Origin: Microlunatus phosphovorus NM-1
GTDB lineage: Bacteria; Actinomycetota; Actinomycetes; Propionibacteriales; Propionibacteriaceae
NCBI RefSeq assembly: GCF_000270245.1
Contig: NC_015635.1
Span: 4,278,001 to 4,342,000 of the forward strand
DNA length: 64,000 bases
Direction: 5' to 3'
Shown here: piece after piece, positions 25,948 to 35,312 of the stretch
How the letters are laid out: each line of letters starts with the position of its first letter
Position numbering within the stretch: the stretch's first letter is position 1
Translations under genes and position numbers: made by a program
Notes under the pieces: model-generated
What the model saw: only the letters and a program-made list of their open reading frames with translations
The model's database searches: none
What the model was told of the DNA's origin: nothing

Positions 25948-26827
25948 GGTATCGGGCACGCGTCCCGTAGCTGGCGAAGCCCAGTCGCCGATAGAGGTCT
26001 TCGGCCGGGTTGTTCACGTTGACGCACAGCCACATCTCCCCCGCCCCCTCGGCCTGCAGCGACCGCAGACTCTCGGCCACCAGGTACGCGCCGAGCCCAC
26101 GACCGCGCCAGGCCGGCACGACCCCGACCTGATCGAGCCAGGTGCCGAGCACGTTGACGAACGCGATCGGTACACGCTGCTCGTCCCGGATCAACAGCGA
26201 CAGGTCCCGACGCCATTCGTCGTCATCGCGAAGCTCGGCCAGCCACTCTCCGGCATCGGGCTCGACGAAGCCCGGACGATCCTCGAAGGAGCGGCGGTAG
26301 GCATCGAACAGGTCCTGCTCGGCCACGCCCGACACGGGAGCAACCTGAACGCCGTCCGGAAGCGCGACGGCCGGTACGGTCTGCAGGTCGTGACGCATCA
26401 CCGTCTCGGCAAAGGTTCGGAACAGGCCATGCCGGGCATACAGCGCGTCGGCGTCACGGGAGCAGGACTCGGTATCGACCCGCAGCGCAGCGTTACCCGC
26501 TTCCGCGATGGCCCAGCGCAGCAGTCGATCGCCGACTCCCTGTCGGCGCATCGACGGATGCACCATCCCCGTGGTGACCGCCTCGTCCCCGCCGAGGCTG
26601 ATCCCCGCGGCCGCCACCAGCGTGCCGTCGGGGCCGTCGCAGCCGTCGGGAAGGCGGAGGCCGATGGCCCGGTCACGGAGCATCCGGGAATCCAGCATCG
26701 CCTCCCCGGCGAACATCGGAAGTCCCCCGTCACGCTCCAGGCACGCCCGAGCCAGGCGCTGGAGATCAGGTAGGTCGGCGGGGGTCAGCTCGGCAGGACT
26801 CAGCTCGACAGGGACCGGAGGTGTCAC
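25925..26827 (-). CDS. Double-domain GNAT acetyltransferase, mycothiol synthase-like
   Basis: A 300-residue protein with two GNAT modules: the first with VTTGMVHPSMRRQGVGDRLL near residue 85, the second with LDQVGVVPAWRGRGLGAYLV near residue 235 and CVNVNNPAEDLYRRLGF near residue 270. This two-domain plan is that of mycothiol synthase MshD and its many uncharacterised relatives. The match to MshD is one of architecture, so the substrate is left open. GTG at VTPPVPVELS begins the first strand. Confidence 0.83.
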   Translation of the reverse strand: MTPPVPVELSPAELTPADLPDLQRLARACLERDGGLPMFAGEAMLDSRMLRDRAIGLRLPDGCDGPDGTLVAAAGISLGGDEAVTTGMVHPSMRRQGVGDRLLRWAIAEAGNAALRVDTESCSRDADALYARHGLFRTFAETVMRHDLQTVPAVALPDGVQVAPVSGVAEQDLFDAYRRSFEDRPGFVEPDAGEWLAELRDDDEWRRDLSLLIRDEQRVPIAFVNVLGTWLDQVGVVPAWRGRGLGAYLVAESLRSLQAEGAGEMWLCVNVNNPAEDLYRRLGFASYGTRARYLSRLLAQ

Positions 26828-26927
26828 CCGCCCAGTCTCGCCGAGCCGAGCTGCTGCCGTCGTAAGGGTCACCCAGTAAACCCGACTCGTCCGATCAGTT
26901 CCGCACGCGCGAACTGTCCGTGGTACT

Positions 26928-27022
26928 CGAAAAGGAGATGACGACCTCGAGAAGGCGCACTTACATCCCAGATCTGCGAATCCACCTGTAACTGCGCCTT
27001 CTCGGTGAGCGTTGCTCACTGT
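26928..27022. repeat. Palindromic dispersed element, copy A
   Basis: Arms GAGAAGGCGCACTTACA (26949-26965) and TGTAACTGCGCCTTCTC (26987-27003) are near-complementary; a preceding GAAAAGGAGATG and a following GGTGAGCGTTGCTCACTGTC are shared with copy B near 30.6 kb. The element supplies the stop codon of the MFS gene on the minus strand. No coding capacity. Confidence 0.75.
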
Positions 27023-28389
27023 CCTGGTGCTCGGTACGCGCGCACAATCACCGGGATCAGGACCAGAAGGAAGGCTGCGGCACCGATGAAGTTGGCTCGG
27101 AGACCGGTGAGGAACTGAGGCTGCAGGACCAGCACAGCTCCGAAGATCGCGACGCCGAGCGCCCCACCCAGCTGGCGGGCGGTGCTGAGCACCCCGCTGG
27201 CAGTGCCGGCCAGAGCACCGGGGATCTGGTCCATGATCATGGCGGTGACCGCCGGGACCGTGAAGGAGCCGCCGACGCCGATCGGGATCATGAGCATGGC
27301 AACGGCCAAGACCGGCGCGTCGGACGGGAGGAGAGTGAGGCCGAGCAGGCCCGCGGCCATGACGAGCAGACCTCCGACAACGGGAACGAGCTGGCCGTAC
27401 CGGTTCATGGTTCTCGCGATGAACGGGTTCACGACGGCCACCACAACTGTCATCGGCAGGAACAGCAGTCCCGTGGCCAGCGGCTCGATGCCCCGCAGCT
27501 GTTGGAAGTAGAGGCTCTGGACGAACACCATGCCGTAGAAGGCCGCCATGTATCCGGCACCGACGAGCAGCGCGGCCGGCACGATCGGCGACTCGAACAG
27601 GACCGGCGGCACCATCGAGTGCCGACCACGTACCTGGGCGAGGACAAAGATCCCAGCACCGGCCAGCGCGAGTCCGAACATGGCCAGGATCCGCGGGGCG
27701 GTGTAGCCGAGGTCGGCGCCCTCGATGATGGCGTACGTCAACCCGCCGAGGGCGACCACCGCACTGAACTGCCCGACCCAGTCGAACGGGACCGCGCGGC
27801 GGGGCGAGGGCGGAACACGACGGAGCGCCGCGAACGCCACGCCGGCGACAGGAATGTTGATCAGGAAGATCAGCCGCCAGTCGAGCTGGGTGAAAGCGCC
27901 ACCCACGACCGGCCCCGCCGCAGTGGCCACTGCCCCACCGAGCGCCCAGTAGGTGATGGCTCGGCTGCGGGCTACAGGGTCGACGAATGCTCCTCGGATC
28001 AAGGCGAGAGACGCCGGAGTGATCATGGCGGCACCTGCACCTTGGACGACCCGAGCCGCGACCAGGGCAGGCAGGTTCGGCGCCGCGGCACAGGCCGCCG
28101 AGGAGATCACGAAGATGGTCATGCCGACGCCGTACACGCGACGAGAGCCGGATCGGTCAGCGAGAGCACCGGCGAACAGCTGCAGCGAGGCGAACATCAA
28201 GGTGTAGCCGGTGAGCACCCACTGCAGTCCAGAGAGGCCGCCGCCCAGGGAGGTACGGATCTCTGGCAGCGCCACATTGACGATCTGAGCGTCCAGTGCG
28301 ACGACGAAGAACCCGAGCACGGCCAGCATCAGCGCGGCCCGTTGCCCGGAATCGGACGGCTGAGCCTGAGCGCGGTAGGTAGACGACAC
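27016..28389 (-). CDS. MFS drug:H+ antiporter, DHA2 (14-helix) type
   Basis: About 457 residues with 14 hydrophobic segments. Helix 1 carries VALDAQIVNVALPEI, the family's acidic LDxxIVNVALP motif; motif A after helix 2 reads AGALADRSGSRRVYG, and GPVVGGAFTQLDWRLIFLINIP is the DHA2 motif C region. Expected to export drugs or dyes with proton exchange. GTG at VSSTYRAQAQ was preferred because GAGG lies 4 bases upstream; an ATG 11 codons earlier has no such site. It ends within a palindromic repeat. Confidence 0.87.
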   Translation of the reverse strand: MSSTYRAQAQPSDSGQRAALMLAVLGFFVVALDAQIVNVALPEIRTSLGGGLSGLQWVLTGYTLMFASLQLFAGALADRSGSRRVYGVGMTIFVISSAACAAAPNLPALVAARVVQGAGAAMITPASLALIRGAFVDPVARSRAITYWALGGAVATAAGPVVGGAFTQLDWRLIFLINIPVAGVAFAALRRVPPSPRRAVPFDWVGQFSAVVALGGLTYAIIEGADLGYTAPRILAMFGLALAGAGIFVLAQVRGRHSMVPPVLFESPIVPAALLVGAGYMAAFYGMVFVQSLYFQQLRGIEPLATGLLFLPMTVVVAVVNPFIARTMNRYGQLVPVVGGLLVMAAGLLGLTLLPSDAPVLAVAMLMIPIGVGGSFTVPAVTAMIMDQIPGALAGTASGVLSTARQLGGALGVAIFGAVLVLQPQFLTGLRANFIGAAAFLLVLIPVIVRAYRAPGQ

Positions 28390-28489
28390 AAAACCTCGAA
28401 GTCGGGGACGGCGGGCTCTCATTCAAGCAGCGCCCAATCAAGCAGCGCAGTCAAGCAGCGATGGCTGCTGCAGGAGTACGTTCGAGGCT

Positions 28490-29851
28490 GTGGGGACTCC
28501 GACGATCAGCGACCAGCGTCCACACCCCAGCCCTCCACAGCGATCGACCAACAATCGGCTGCCGCTGGTGATCGTCGGCTCGTTGCTGGCTGGGCTGGCG
28601 GTCGCTGCAGTGCTCGTGGTCGTCCCGATTCTGCCGGCCCAGGAGAACGTCCTCACCGGAGCGGCGCTGCTGGGATTCGCTCTCGGCTGGGCGTTGTTGG
28701 CGGTGCTGTCGGTTCGGTTGACCGACCAACCGCAGCGCTGGGCGGCGGTGCCGGCTACCTTCCTGGCAGTGTCAGGGATCGTGGCTATCGGCGGGTCCGA
28801 TCCCGTCGAAGCAGTGTTCGCGTGGTTGTAGCCGCCAGCGCTGTTGGTGCTGGTGGTCTGGATGTTCCGGCGGATCGGTCGGCAGGTAGCCAGTCGAGGA
28901 GCTCGCTGGCTGCTGTACCCGATCACGATGGTGCTGGCGGTGGCCGCGATCGGCGGCGGCTACGAGACGGTCCGGGAGGCGCTGGACGCCCGTGCCTATC
29001 CCCCACCAGGCGAGTTGGTCGACATCGGCGGACATCGACTTCATCTGTCCTGCGTCGGCGCCGGCAGCCCGACCGTCATCCTGGAACCAGGTCTGGGTGC
29101 CTCGTCCGCCGATATGAGCTGGATCGCCCCGGTCGTCGCCCGTGACACCAGAGTCTGTGTGTACGACCGTGCCGGCCGCGGTTGGAGCGATCCGGTCGAC
29201 GAACCCCAGGACGCCGACCATATCGCTGCGGACCTGCACACCTTGCTGACCGAGGCCCACGTCGATGGGCCGTACGTCTTGGCTGGTCACTCCTTCGGAG
29301 GCCTGTACGTCCGGGACTTCGCGGCCCAATTCCCCGATCAGGTCGCCGGGCTGGTGTTGCTGGACTCGACCGCGTCCAGGGTCAGGCCGTCCGCGGTGAA
29401 CGCGCAAGCTCCCACCGTCGGCCGCGTCCTCACGGTCGTACCGGCCGTCGCGCATCTCGGGGTCGGGCGGATTATCGCCAGCTCCGACTATGAAAGCCTG
29501 CCGCCGGATATCCAAGCCGAGGCACGGGCGAACGCGTCGACCTCCCGACAACTGGCCAGCACGCTGCAGGAATATCGCGAGGGCGCCACCTCCGTACAGC
29601 AGGCGTCAGCGCTAACCGATCTCGGCGACAAGCCGTTGATCGTGCTGACCGCCGGCACCGGGCACAACCCGACCTGGCAATCCGCCCAGGACCGCTTGGC
29701 CACCCTGTCGACCAACGCTCTCCATCGGACCGCCGCCGACACCACCCACGTGTCGATGCTCCAGGACCAGGCCGACTCCGCCGCGGCAAGCCAGGCGGTC
29801 CGCGACGTCGTCGCCTCCGTACGCAGCGGCAAGCCGCTCCCCACTCGTTGA
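28490..29851 (+). pseudogene. Membrane-anchored alpha/beta hydrolase with in-frame amber codon
   Basis: A single frame of 453 codons is interrupted only by TAG at 28829-28831. Before it lie three hydrophobic helices; after it a fourth helix and a complete alpha/beta-hydrolase domain: HLSCVGAGSPTVILEPGLG, nucleophile GHSFGG with its Ser, and the late catalytic His in DTTHVSML. The stop lies between FAWL and PPALLV, where family members have WLWPP-like sequence, so a Trp (TGG) to TAG change is the likely cause. Re-initiation at the TTG at 28844 could make a truncated protein. Preceded by DHA2 transporter in opposite orientation. Confidence 0.75.
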
Positions 29852-29901
29852 GCGTTGCGCCCTCCCCACGCAAGAAGAAGGAGCGCGAACGGGGTCGACA
29901 C

Positions 29902-30498
29902 TCAGGGCTTCACGCAATCGGTGGCCGGGAACCGCTCCAAGTCACGCACCATCACGGCGGATTCGCGAGGGTTCGCGTCGGCGTAGTAGGAGTACGTGCG
30001 TTGCAGCGCATCCAGCACCAAGTCCTTGCCCTCCGTGTCGATGTGCCCGGTGAACAGGATCAGCGCGAAACCGGTGCCGATGATGAACCCGTCGACGTCG
30101 GGGCCGTTGCTTTGCGGATCGCCGAGGGCAGCAGCCGGGTCGTCTTGCTCGAACATCCAGCGCAACGTCGTACACGTCGTCAGCTCAGCGCGACGCGTAC
30201 CCCAATACCAGAGCGTGTCCGAGCCCTCGTCGCTACCGAACGGCGCGAACTCCTCGACCTGGTCGGCATAAAGCGGGTCGGTGAAGTGGGCAACGAAGAT
30301 CTTGTGCGGGGCTGGGAATTCAGCCTCTGGCGGATCCGCCGGAGGCGTCGGCTGGTCAGCAGCGTCCGACGGGATCGACACCGACGGCGCAGGCCCACCA
30401 CCTGGCGCCGGAATACCCGGAATGAGCGTTCCAGGTGCGGCGCAGGAGGCAGCGAACAACACGATCACCGCAACGAGCGGCTTGAGACGTCCGAGCAC
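29902..30498 (-). CDS. Secreted lipoprotein, unknown function
   Basis: A 198-residue protein with a lipoprotein signal: basic start, hydrophobic stretch and lipobox FAASC with the modified cysteine near residue 19. A proline/serine-rich linker of about 40 residues follows, then a globular domain (HKIFVAHFTDPLYADQVEEF ... TDCVKP at the end) with no family I recognise. Two cysteines (TTCTT and DCVKP) may form a disulfide. Begins with GTG. The neighbours offer no clue. Confidence 0.68.
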   Translation of the reverse strand: MLGRLKPLVAVIVLFAASCAAPGTLIPGIPAPGGGPAPSVSIPSDAADQPTPPADPPEAEFPAPHKIFVAHFTDPLYADQVEEFAPFGSDEGSDTLWYWGTRRAELTTCTTLRWMFEQDDPAAALGDPQSNGPDVDGFIIGTGFALILFTGHIDTEGKDLVLDALQRTYSYYADANPRESAVMVRDLERFPATDCVKP

Positions 30499-30586
30499 CT
30501 GCGTAACGCTGCCATCGAGTCGCCCAACTCGCGGCAGTCCTGACTCATTCGTTATCCAAAGCGATCCATCTCTTGTGTCAGGGCGA

Positions 30587-30684
30587 GTCGAGAAGGAGAT
30601 GGCGACCTCGAGAAGGCGCAGTTACAGGCAAAATCGGCCGTTTTGGGTGTAACTGCTCCTTCTCGGTGAGCCTGACTCACTGTC
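30587..30684. repeat. Palindromic dispersed element, copy B
   Basis: Arms GAGAAGGCGCAGTTACA (30610-30626) and TGTAACTGCTCCTTCTC (30648-30664) face each other across a 21-base centre. The flanks GAGAAGGAGATGGCGACCTC and GGTGAGCCTGACTCACTGTC match copy A near 27 kb. Confidence 0.78.
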
Positions 30685-30748
30685 ATTCTCGCGGAATCGC
30701 TACCGAGCCGAACTGGACTGCCGGAGGAATGGCCGGGATCCTGAGCTG

Positions 30749-31688
30749 GTGATCCTCGAAGGCCCACCTGGCTTGCCCGCCACTGCCTTACGGTGGGCAA
30801 TCTCGATGGCCCCCGAGTCGGTGGTCGGCGTCGAGCCGGTGGGTGGCGGCATCACCCACACCAAATGGGGTCCTCGCCCTAGCCAGCGGAGAGCGGCTTG
30901 TCATGCGGTGGGCAGATCCAGCGAGGTGGGGCCAGGTCGGTCGCGAACATGTGAAGCGGGAGACTCTGGCCTGTCAGTTGCTCGTCGATTCTGGCCTGCC
31001 GGTGCCCGTACTGATCGGCAGTGACCCAGACGGGACCGTCGCCGGCGGCCCGGCGAACCTGTTGACCTGGCGTCCCGGCCACTCTCGGCTGGACCCGCTG
31101 AGTCCCTCCGCGGTCGACGCTCTCGCCCGTGCAGCGGTGGCCATCCACCAGCAACCGGTGCCGCGAAGCGACCGACCACCCGTCTTCACCTTCCGAGGAC
31201 CGGGCGGTCCGCAGGTGCCCGAGTGGTCCAACCGGCCCGGGCTCTGGCGACGAGCCATCGGCATCTTCCACGCCGGTGTCCCGCCGACCCCGTACGGACT
31301 CCTGCACCGAGACTTCCACCTCGGCAACATTCTGTGGCAGAACGATCAGGTCTCCGGGCTCATCGACTGGGCCGAGACCTCGTGGGGACCGCCAGATCTC
31401 GACGTAGCGCACATGTGCTCCGACTTCGCGATGATGCACTCTCCCGCAGCCGCTGACGTCTTTCGGACCGCCTACCTGCGAGCGGGCGGCCAGCTTGATC
31501 CCGATCCCGACGCAGCCGCCTTCTGGACCGTCAGCGACATCCTGGGATTCCTTCCCGACCCCGCCCACATCCTCGCCGCGGTACAACCGGCCCGACCCGA
31601 TCTGACCGCCCCACGGATCCGAGCTGGGCTGGAGAACCTCCTCGCGGTTGCCCTCGCGCCGGGGCGCCGCTCCTCCCCCATCACTTGA
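30749..31688 (+). pseudogene. APH-fold kinase, frameshifted near the N-terminus
   Basis: The first 40 codons (ALRWAISMAPESVVGVEPVG, then GGGITHTKW) encode the N-terminal nucleotide loop. The frame changes at about 30868, in AAATGGGGTCC, and continues as VLALASGERLVMRWADPARW with the rest of the kinase: LLHRDFHLGNILW catalytic loop and SGLIDWAETSWG metal-binding segment, all intact. The shift occurs at a run of four G residues, where sequencing errors are common. Full length would be about 312 residues. Confidence 0.78.
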
Positions 31689-31804
31689 TCCTCGCGCGCA
31701 CGGTCACCGCGCCCTTGCAAGACCGACCCGTCGCAAGGACCTTCGGGATGCGAGCCCACTTGCTGACCGCCGGGCCGAAGTTGGCCACCGCTACGGTCGG
31801 TGTC

Positions 31805-32354
31805 GTGCGATTCCTTGAGGTGCGTCGGCACTCGCTGACCAAGAAGGGCCCGGCCCGGGAGATCGGATCCCTGTTATCCCGTGAAGGCGTGGCTCGCGCG
31901 CGCATCGGGCGATCTGCTCCCACCGGCCGGCTACGTGCTGACCGGACCTGATCGACGACACGTCGAGACCGCAATCGCGATGGGCTATCCCGTCGATGAA
32001 ACGGTGTTATGGCCGTCGGGATATGTGAGCGGAGTCGTTGAGCATCACGATCAGTGGCGGTGGGAGTATCCGTTCCAGCGGTACGCCGAATTGCTTCTGT
32101 CTAGCCCAGAGCTGCACGGGGTTGCGCAGACGCACCTCAACCATTGGCTGCGTGCTCTCGATCAGATCGATGATGGCGCAACGGCTCTGGTGATCTCCTC
32201 AGGAGGGTCGATCGAGCCCGTCCTCGTCGCCGCACTGCCAGATTGCGACCATGCCGAGTGGGGTGCCGCCCTACACCAGCTCGAGGGCGCAACGCTGACC
32301 TTCGTCGGCGGCAAGTGCACCGCAGTGAGCATCCGCCGACCGCCAGTGCGCTAG
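31805..32354 (+). pseudogene. Histidine-phosphatase-like protein, frameshifted
   Basis: The first frame encodes VVRFLEVRRHSLTKKGPAR, resembling the RHG-bearing first strand of phosphoglycerate-mutase-like enzymes with RRHS instead of RHG. After SREG a frame change in the GCGCGCGC tract at about 31895-31902 leads to GDLLPPAGYVLTGPDRRHVE and the remaining domain, ending VSIRRPPVR. The combined length is about 183 residues. A catalytic role is doubtful even when repaired because of the altered RHG motif. Confidence 0.6.
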
Positions 32355-32417
32355 ATCGGTCATCTGGGACTCTCGTTGTAGGTTCGACCCGACCTGACGA
32401 CCAACCAGATCCTCTGC

Positions 32418-32883
32418 TCAATGAGTCCCCTTGCACCGCAGCTGGTCCAAGGCCGACTCGATCCACCCAGCTGGATCACCGGCTACCGGTGCCATCATCA
32501 GCGAGTACCAAAGCACGAGGGGCCTCCACCAACTCATCTCGGTCGGGGTCAGCGGTCGGTGAGACTCGTAACCTTCGACAAGGCCTGCGTGCACCTCGCC
32601 GGGCACCGGACCCCAGTCGTGGAAACGGGTGCCGAGCAGGACCGCCGAGCGCGCCAACTCGACCACCCGGTGATCGACTCTGGCTTCCTCGAAGTCGATG
32701 ACAGCAATGATGCTGGTCTCGTTCACCAAGATGTTGGCGGACCGATAGTCGCCGTGGACCAACTGCGTCGGCAGATTGCCCGGGACAGCCTCGGGAATCA
32801 GGCGACGCAGGCCGTCTAGAGCCGCCGTCGGGACGTGGTCAGGGGCGGAGTCAAGCCAGTCCGTGATCTGGGAGGACAGCGAC
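32418..32883 (-). pseudogene. APH-fold kinase, C-terminal part, split by ISAs1-type element
   Basis: This is the 3' part of a kinase gene whose 5' part lies on the other side of the insertion (34231-34752). It carries the catalytic loop LVHGDYRSANILV and metal-binding IIAVIDFEEARVD. The insertion duplicated 10 bp (GGACAGCGAC). With the element and one copy removed, the frame passes through TTASLSSQITDWLDS without a break and gives a protein of 325 residues. Confidence 0.9.
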
Positions 32884-34230
32884 CAGGGTCAATTCAAAGT
32901 TGATTCTGTTGTGACTGGTGTGACCTGGGCGTGATCGATCAGGTCGAGCAGTTGGCCGGTTTGGCGACCGAGGCTGCGGGTCGCGGCGGCGATGTTGGTG
33001 TGTTTCCCGCGGAGTCGGAGGAGTCCGATCGCAGTGTTGCGCAGGGTTGCCATCAGCTGGGGCAGGGTGCCGGTGCGCACGGTGGAGTGGTCCTCGTCGA
33101 AGGTGAGATCACGCACCCAATGCACCTTGTTCTCGATGCTCCAATGACCACGGACCAAGGTCGCGAGGTCGGCCGGGGCGATGTCTGACCAGCCGAGACT
33201 GGTGACCACATAGACGATCTCCTGCGTGGTCTCGCCGGTGGCGGTCTCGGTCCGGTTCCGCACGATCCGGCCGACGAGCCGGGCGTGCGGGAACCCGATC
33301 CCGGCCCGGACACCGGTCAGCTGCAGGGTACGGGACTCCCGTCGCCCATGCCCTTTCTCCACCACACGATGAGCGACCGGCACCTTGCTCCACGGGAGCC
33401 CGGCGAGCTGGTCGTACAAGGTGGGCTGGTTCCGTTTCACCACGAAGACGTACCGGCCGCCGTGCCGGTGCAGATAGTGGGCATGGCCACGTTGCGTGTG
33501 GAGAGCATCGGCGGTGACGATGACGCCGTTGAGGTTGATCCGGTCCAACACCGCCGCGAACGCGGCGATCTCATGATCTTTCCCGCCGGCGTTGACCTGC
33601 CCCAACGGCACCCCGGTGGCATGGTCGACGATCGAGAACAGATGCACCCTCGACCCATCCACACCGCGGGCGCCGCGGCAGGTCTTGCCATCCACCGCGA
33701 CCGCCCGCCACCGCGACGAGACCGGTGTCAGCGTGGCCAGCCAGGCGTGCAGGACCGCGTCCACCACCTCCGGGTCGACCCGCAACAGCACCCGGCGGAT
33801 CGTCGACAGGCTCGGCGGCCGCCGGGTGATCCCCAACCGTGGCCAATGCCAGGTGGGCAGATCCGCTGCCCATCCGGCGATCGAAGCCAGACTCCGTGAT
33901 CCGCCGACCACCGCGGCCAACGCGACCACCAGCACGGTGGCCAGCTCATACCGGCGGCCCCGCCGGCCCCGCGGATCGGTGATGATCGACAACACCTCCC
34001 ACACCTCGACCGGAACACCGTGACCGGGTTCGACCTGATGGGCGCGCAGCGCATCAGCGGCCGGGATGAGAGAAGATACGGGTGCGGGCACGGCAGGACT
34101 CCGATCGATCGGCAGTGGACGTCAAGCACCCACCACGATCCCGGTATCCACCGTGCCCGCCCGGCTTATACCTCACCCATGGCGTGTCAACCCGACACCA
34201 CGCCGCAACCACGACTTTGAACAAGCCCTG
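32884..34230 (-). mobile_element. ISAs1-family insertion sequence, complete
   Basis: A 1347-bp element with imperfect terminal inverted repeats: CAGGGTCAATTCAAAGTTG at the left and CAGGGCTTGTTCAAAGTCG at the right end (read inward). The target duplication GGACAGCGAC is present at 32874-32883 and 34231-34240. It holds one intact transposase gene, so it may still be active. The identical duplications show the insertion is recent. Confidence 0.93.
32889..34091 (-). CDS. ISAs1-family transposase (DDE type)
   Basis: A 400-residue transposase fills the element. The N-terminal part ([20 protein letters not shown]) and the catalytic domain segments [39 protein letters not shown] and [20 protein letters not shown] fit the H-repeat/ISAs1 family, with acidic catalytic residues at VDGK, TADA and IENK. 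Starts with GTG and ends 5 bases from the left terminal repeat. Confidence 0.93.
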   Translation of the reverse strand: MPAPVSSLIPAADALRAHQVEPGHGVPVEVWEVLSIITDPRGRRGRRYELATVLVVALAAVVGGSRSLASIAGWAADLPTWHWPRLGITRRPPSLSTIRRVLLRVDPEVVDAVLHAWLATLTPVSSRWRAVAVDGKTCRGARGVDGSRVHLFSIVDHATGVPLGQVNAGGKDHEIAAFAAVLDRINLNGVIVTADALHTQRGHAHYLHRHGGRYVFVVKRNQPTLYDQLAGLPWSKVPVAHRVVEKGHGRRESRTLQLTGVRAGIGFPHARLVGRIVRNRTETATGETTQEIVYVVTSLGWSDIAPADLATLVRGHWSIENKVHWVRDLTFDEDHSTVRTGTLPQLMATLRNTAIGLLRLRGKHTNIAAATRSLGRQTGQLLDLIDHAQVTPVTTESTLN

Positions 34231-34752
34231 GGACAGCGACGCGGTCGTGACAGCTATATCGGGAATCTGGCCCGGGTATTCCGCGAGAGCGTCATGCAGT
34301 TGGCCCAGGACCACGCCGGCTTCACTGACCTGATCAGGCTGGGTGATGTCGAGAAGTCCACCGTCGATCCGACGCTGCAGGCACAGCGAGACTCCGTCGA
34401 GCTCCACCTGAAAGTCACCCTCGAGCGTGGCGATCGGCAACGAGACTGGCAGGCCCTTCCTGGCCAGCCAGTCGGTGAGCCGGGCCAGCGCATCGAGGCG
34501 TGGAAACTGCGCCGTCGCTATCGACCACTTCAGGACCATGGGACCTGCTGGAGTCGCGACCCAAGCCAGCGCATTGTGATCGCTCATCACGATCCGCTCG
34601 CAAGCGTCCACGTTAAGGCCCCACCGCGCCTCCAGCGTGCTGGTCACCCAGCGCGCGACTGCGTCCGCGTCGTGGTGCCCGAAGCGGGTCGCGATCACCC
34701 CGTACGGGTCGCATGTCTCCCACAGCATCTGCAGCGTTGGCGTACGCGTCAC
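34231..34752 (-). pseudogene. APH-fold kinase, N-terminal part, split by ISAs1-type element
   Basis: The 5' part of the interrupted kinase gene: PTLQMLWETCDPYGVIATRF, the nucleotide-binding beta sheet (MSDHNALAWVATPAGPMVLK) and the hinge (ARLTDWLARKGLPVSLP). It runs up to the target duplication and then into the element. The start codon (ATG/GTG at MTRTPTL) is 60 bases from the cytidine deaminase gene. That gap also holds a 17-codon remnant beginning MTDPGFADECRLAHL that resembles a methyltransferase N-terminus. Confidence 0.88.
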
Positions 34753-34812
34753 GTCGCTAGTCCATCAGATGAGCCAGCCGGCACTCGTCGGCGAAACCTG
34801 GATCGGTCATGA

Positions 34813-35238
34813 TCAACGTCCCGCCGAGACGAGCGGCCCCGGCCACAGGTTCCGTGGCAGCAGCTGGCTGACTGGTACGCATTCCTGCTCGCCGAGCACG
34901 ACCATCGTCTCGTGTCCGGTCGGCGCGAGCTGGCTGATGAACTCGCGACACCAGCCGCACGGAGGCACCACATGTGCATCGTCACCACCTCGTGGACGCC
35001 ATACGGCGACGACCTTGGCTGCCACATACTCGCCTGCCGTAGCCATCGCACCGAAAGCCATCTTCTCTGCGCAAATCTGAGCAGCACCCGCGGGAGTGAA
35101 CAGGTTCACGCCTCGATAGATCCGTTCGTTGCTAGAGGCCACGGCGGCCGATACGTTGCCGAACTTCACGCCGTCATCTCGGCGCAGCGGATGCAGGGAT
35201 TCCAGGGCAGCATCAATGAGTTCGCGATTGGTCACCAT
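34813..35238 (-). CDS. Cytidine/blasticidin-type deaminase
   Basis: A 141-residue zinc-dependent deaminase. The zinc ligands and proton-shuttle Glu lie in QICAEKMAFGAM (Cys-Ala-Glu) and PPCGWCREFISQ (Cys-x-x-Cys). The N-terminus FGNVSAAVASSNERIYRGVN matches the small CDA fold. It may deaminate cytidine or an aminonucleoside antibiotic. ATG start; it stands alone but shares the strand of the disrupted kinase. Confidence 0.85.
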   Translation of the reverse strand: MVTNRELIDAALESLHPLRRDDGVKFGNVSAAVASSNERIYRGVNLFTPAGAAQICAEKMAFGAMATAGEYVAAKVVAVWRPRGGDDAHVVPPCGWCREFISQLAPTGHETMVVLGEQECVPVSQLLPRNLWPGPLVSAGR

Positions 35239-35312
35239 CGCCGAAACGGTAGTGCAGGTGCGCCCGGTTCAGGGACGGGCCCACCTCGACCAGTGACTGA
35301 TAGGAATGGGCA

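Noticed and set aside
12471-32354. Integron cassette array
   Set aside because: Cassette-like small genes are in both orientations, no integrase gene of the IntI type is present, and the palindromes do not occur regularly after each gene as attC sites would.
32360-32417. tRNA-like GTTCGA box
   Set aside because: GGTTCGACC occurs, but no cloverleaf with acceptor and anticodon stems can be drawn around it.
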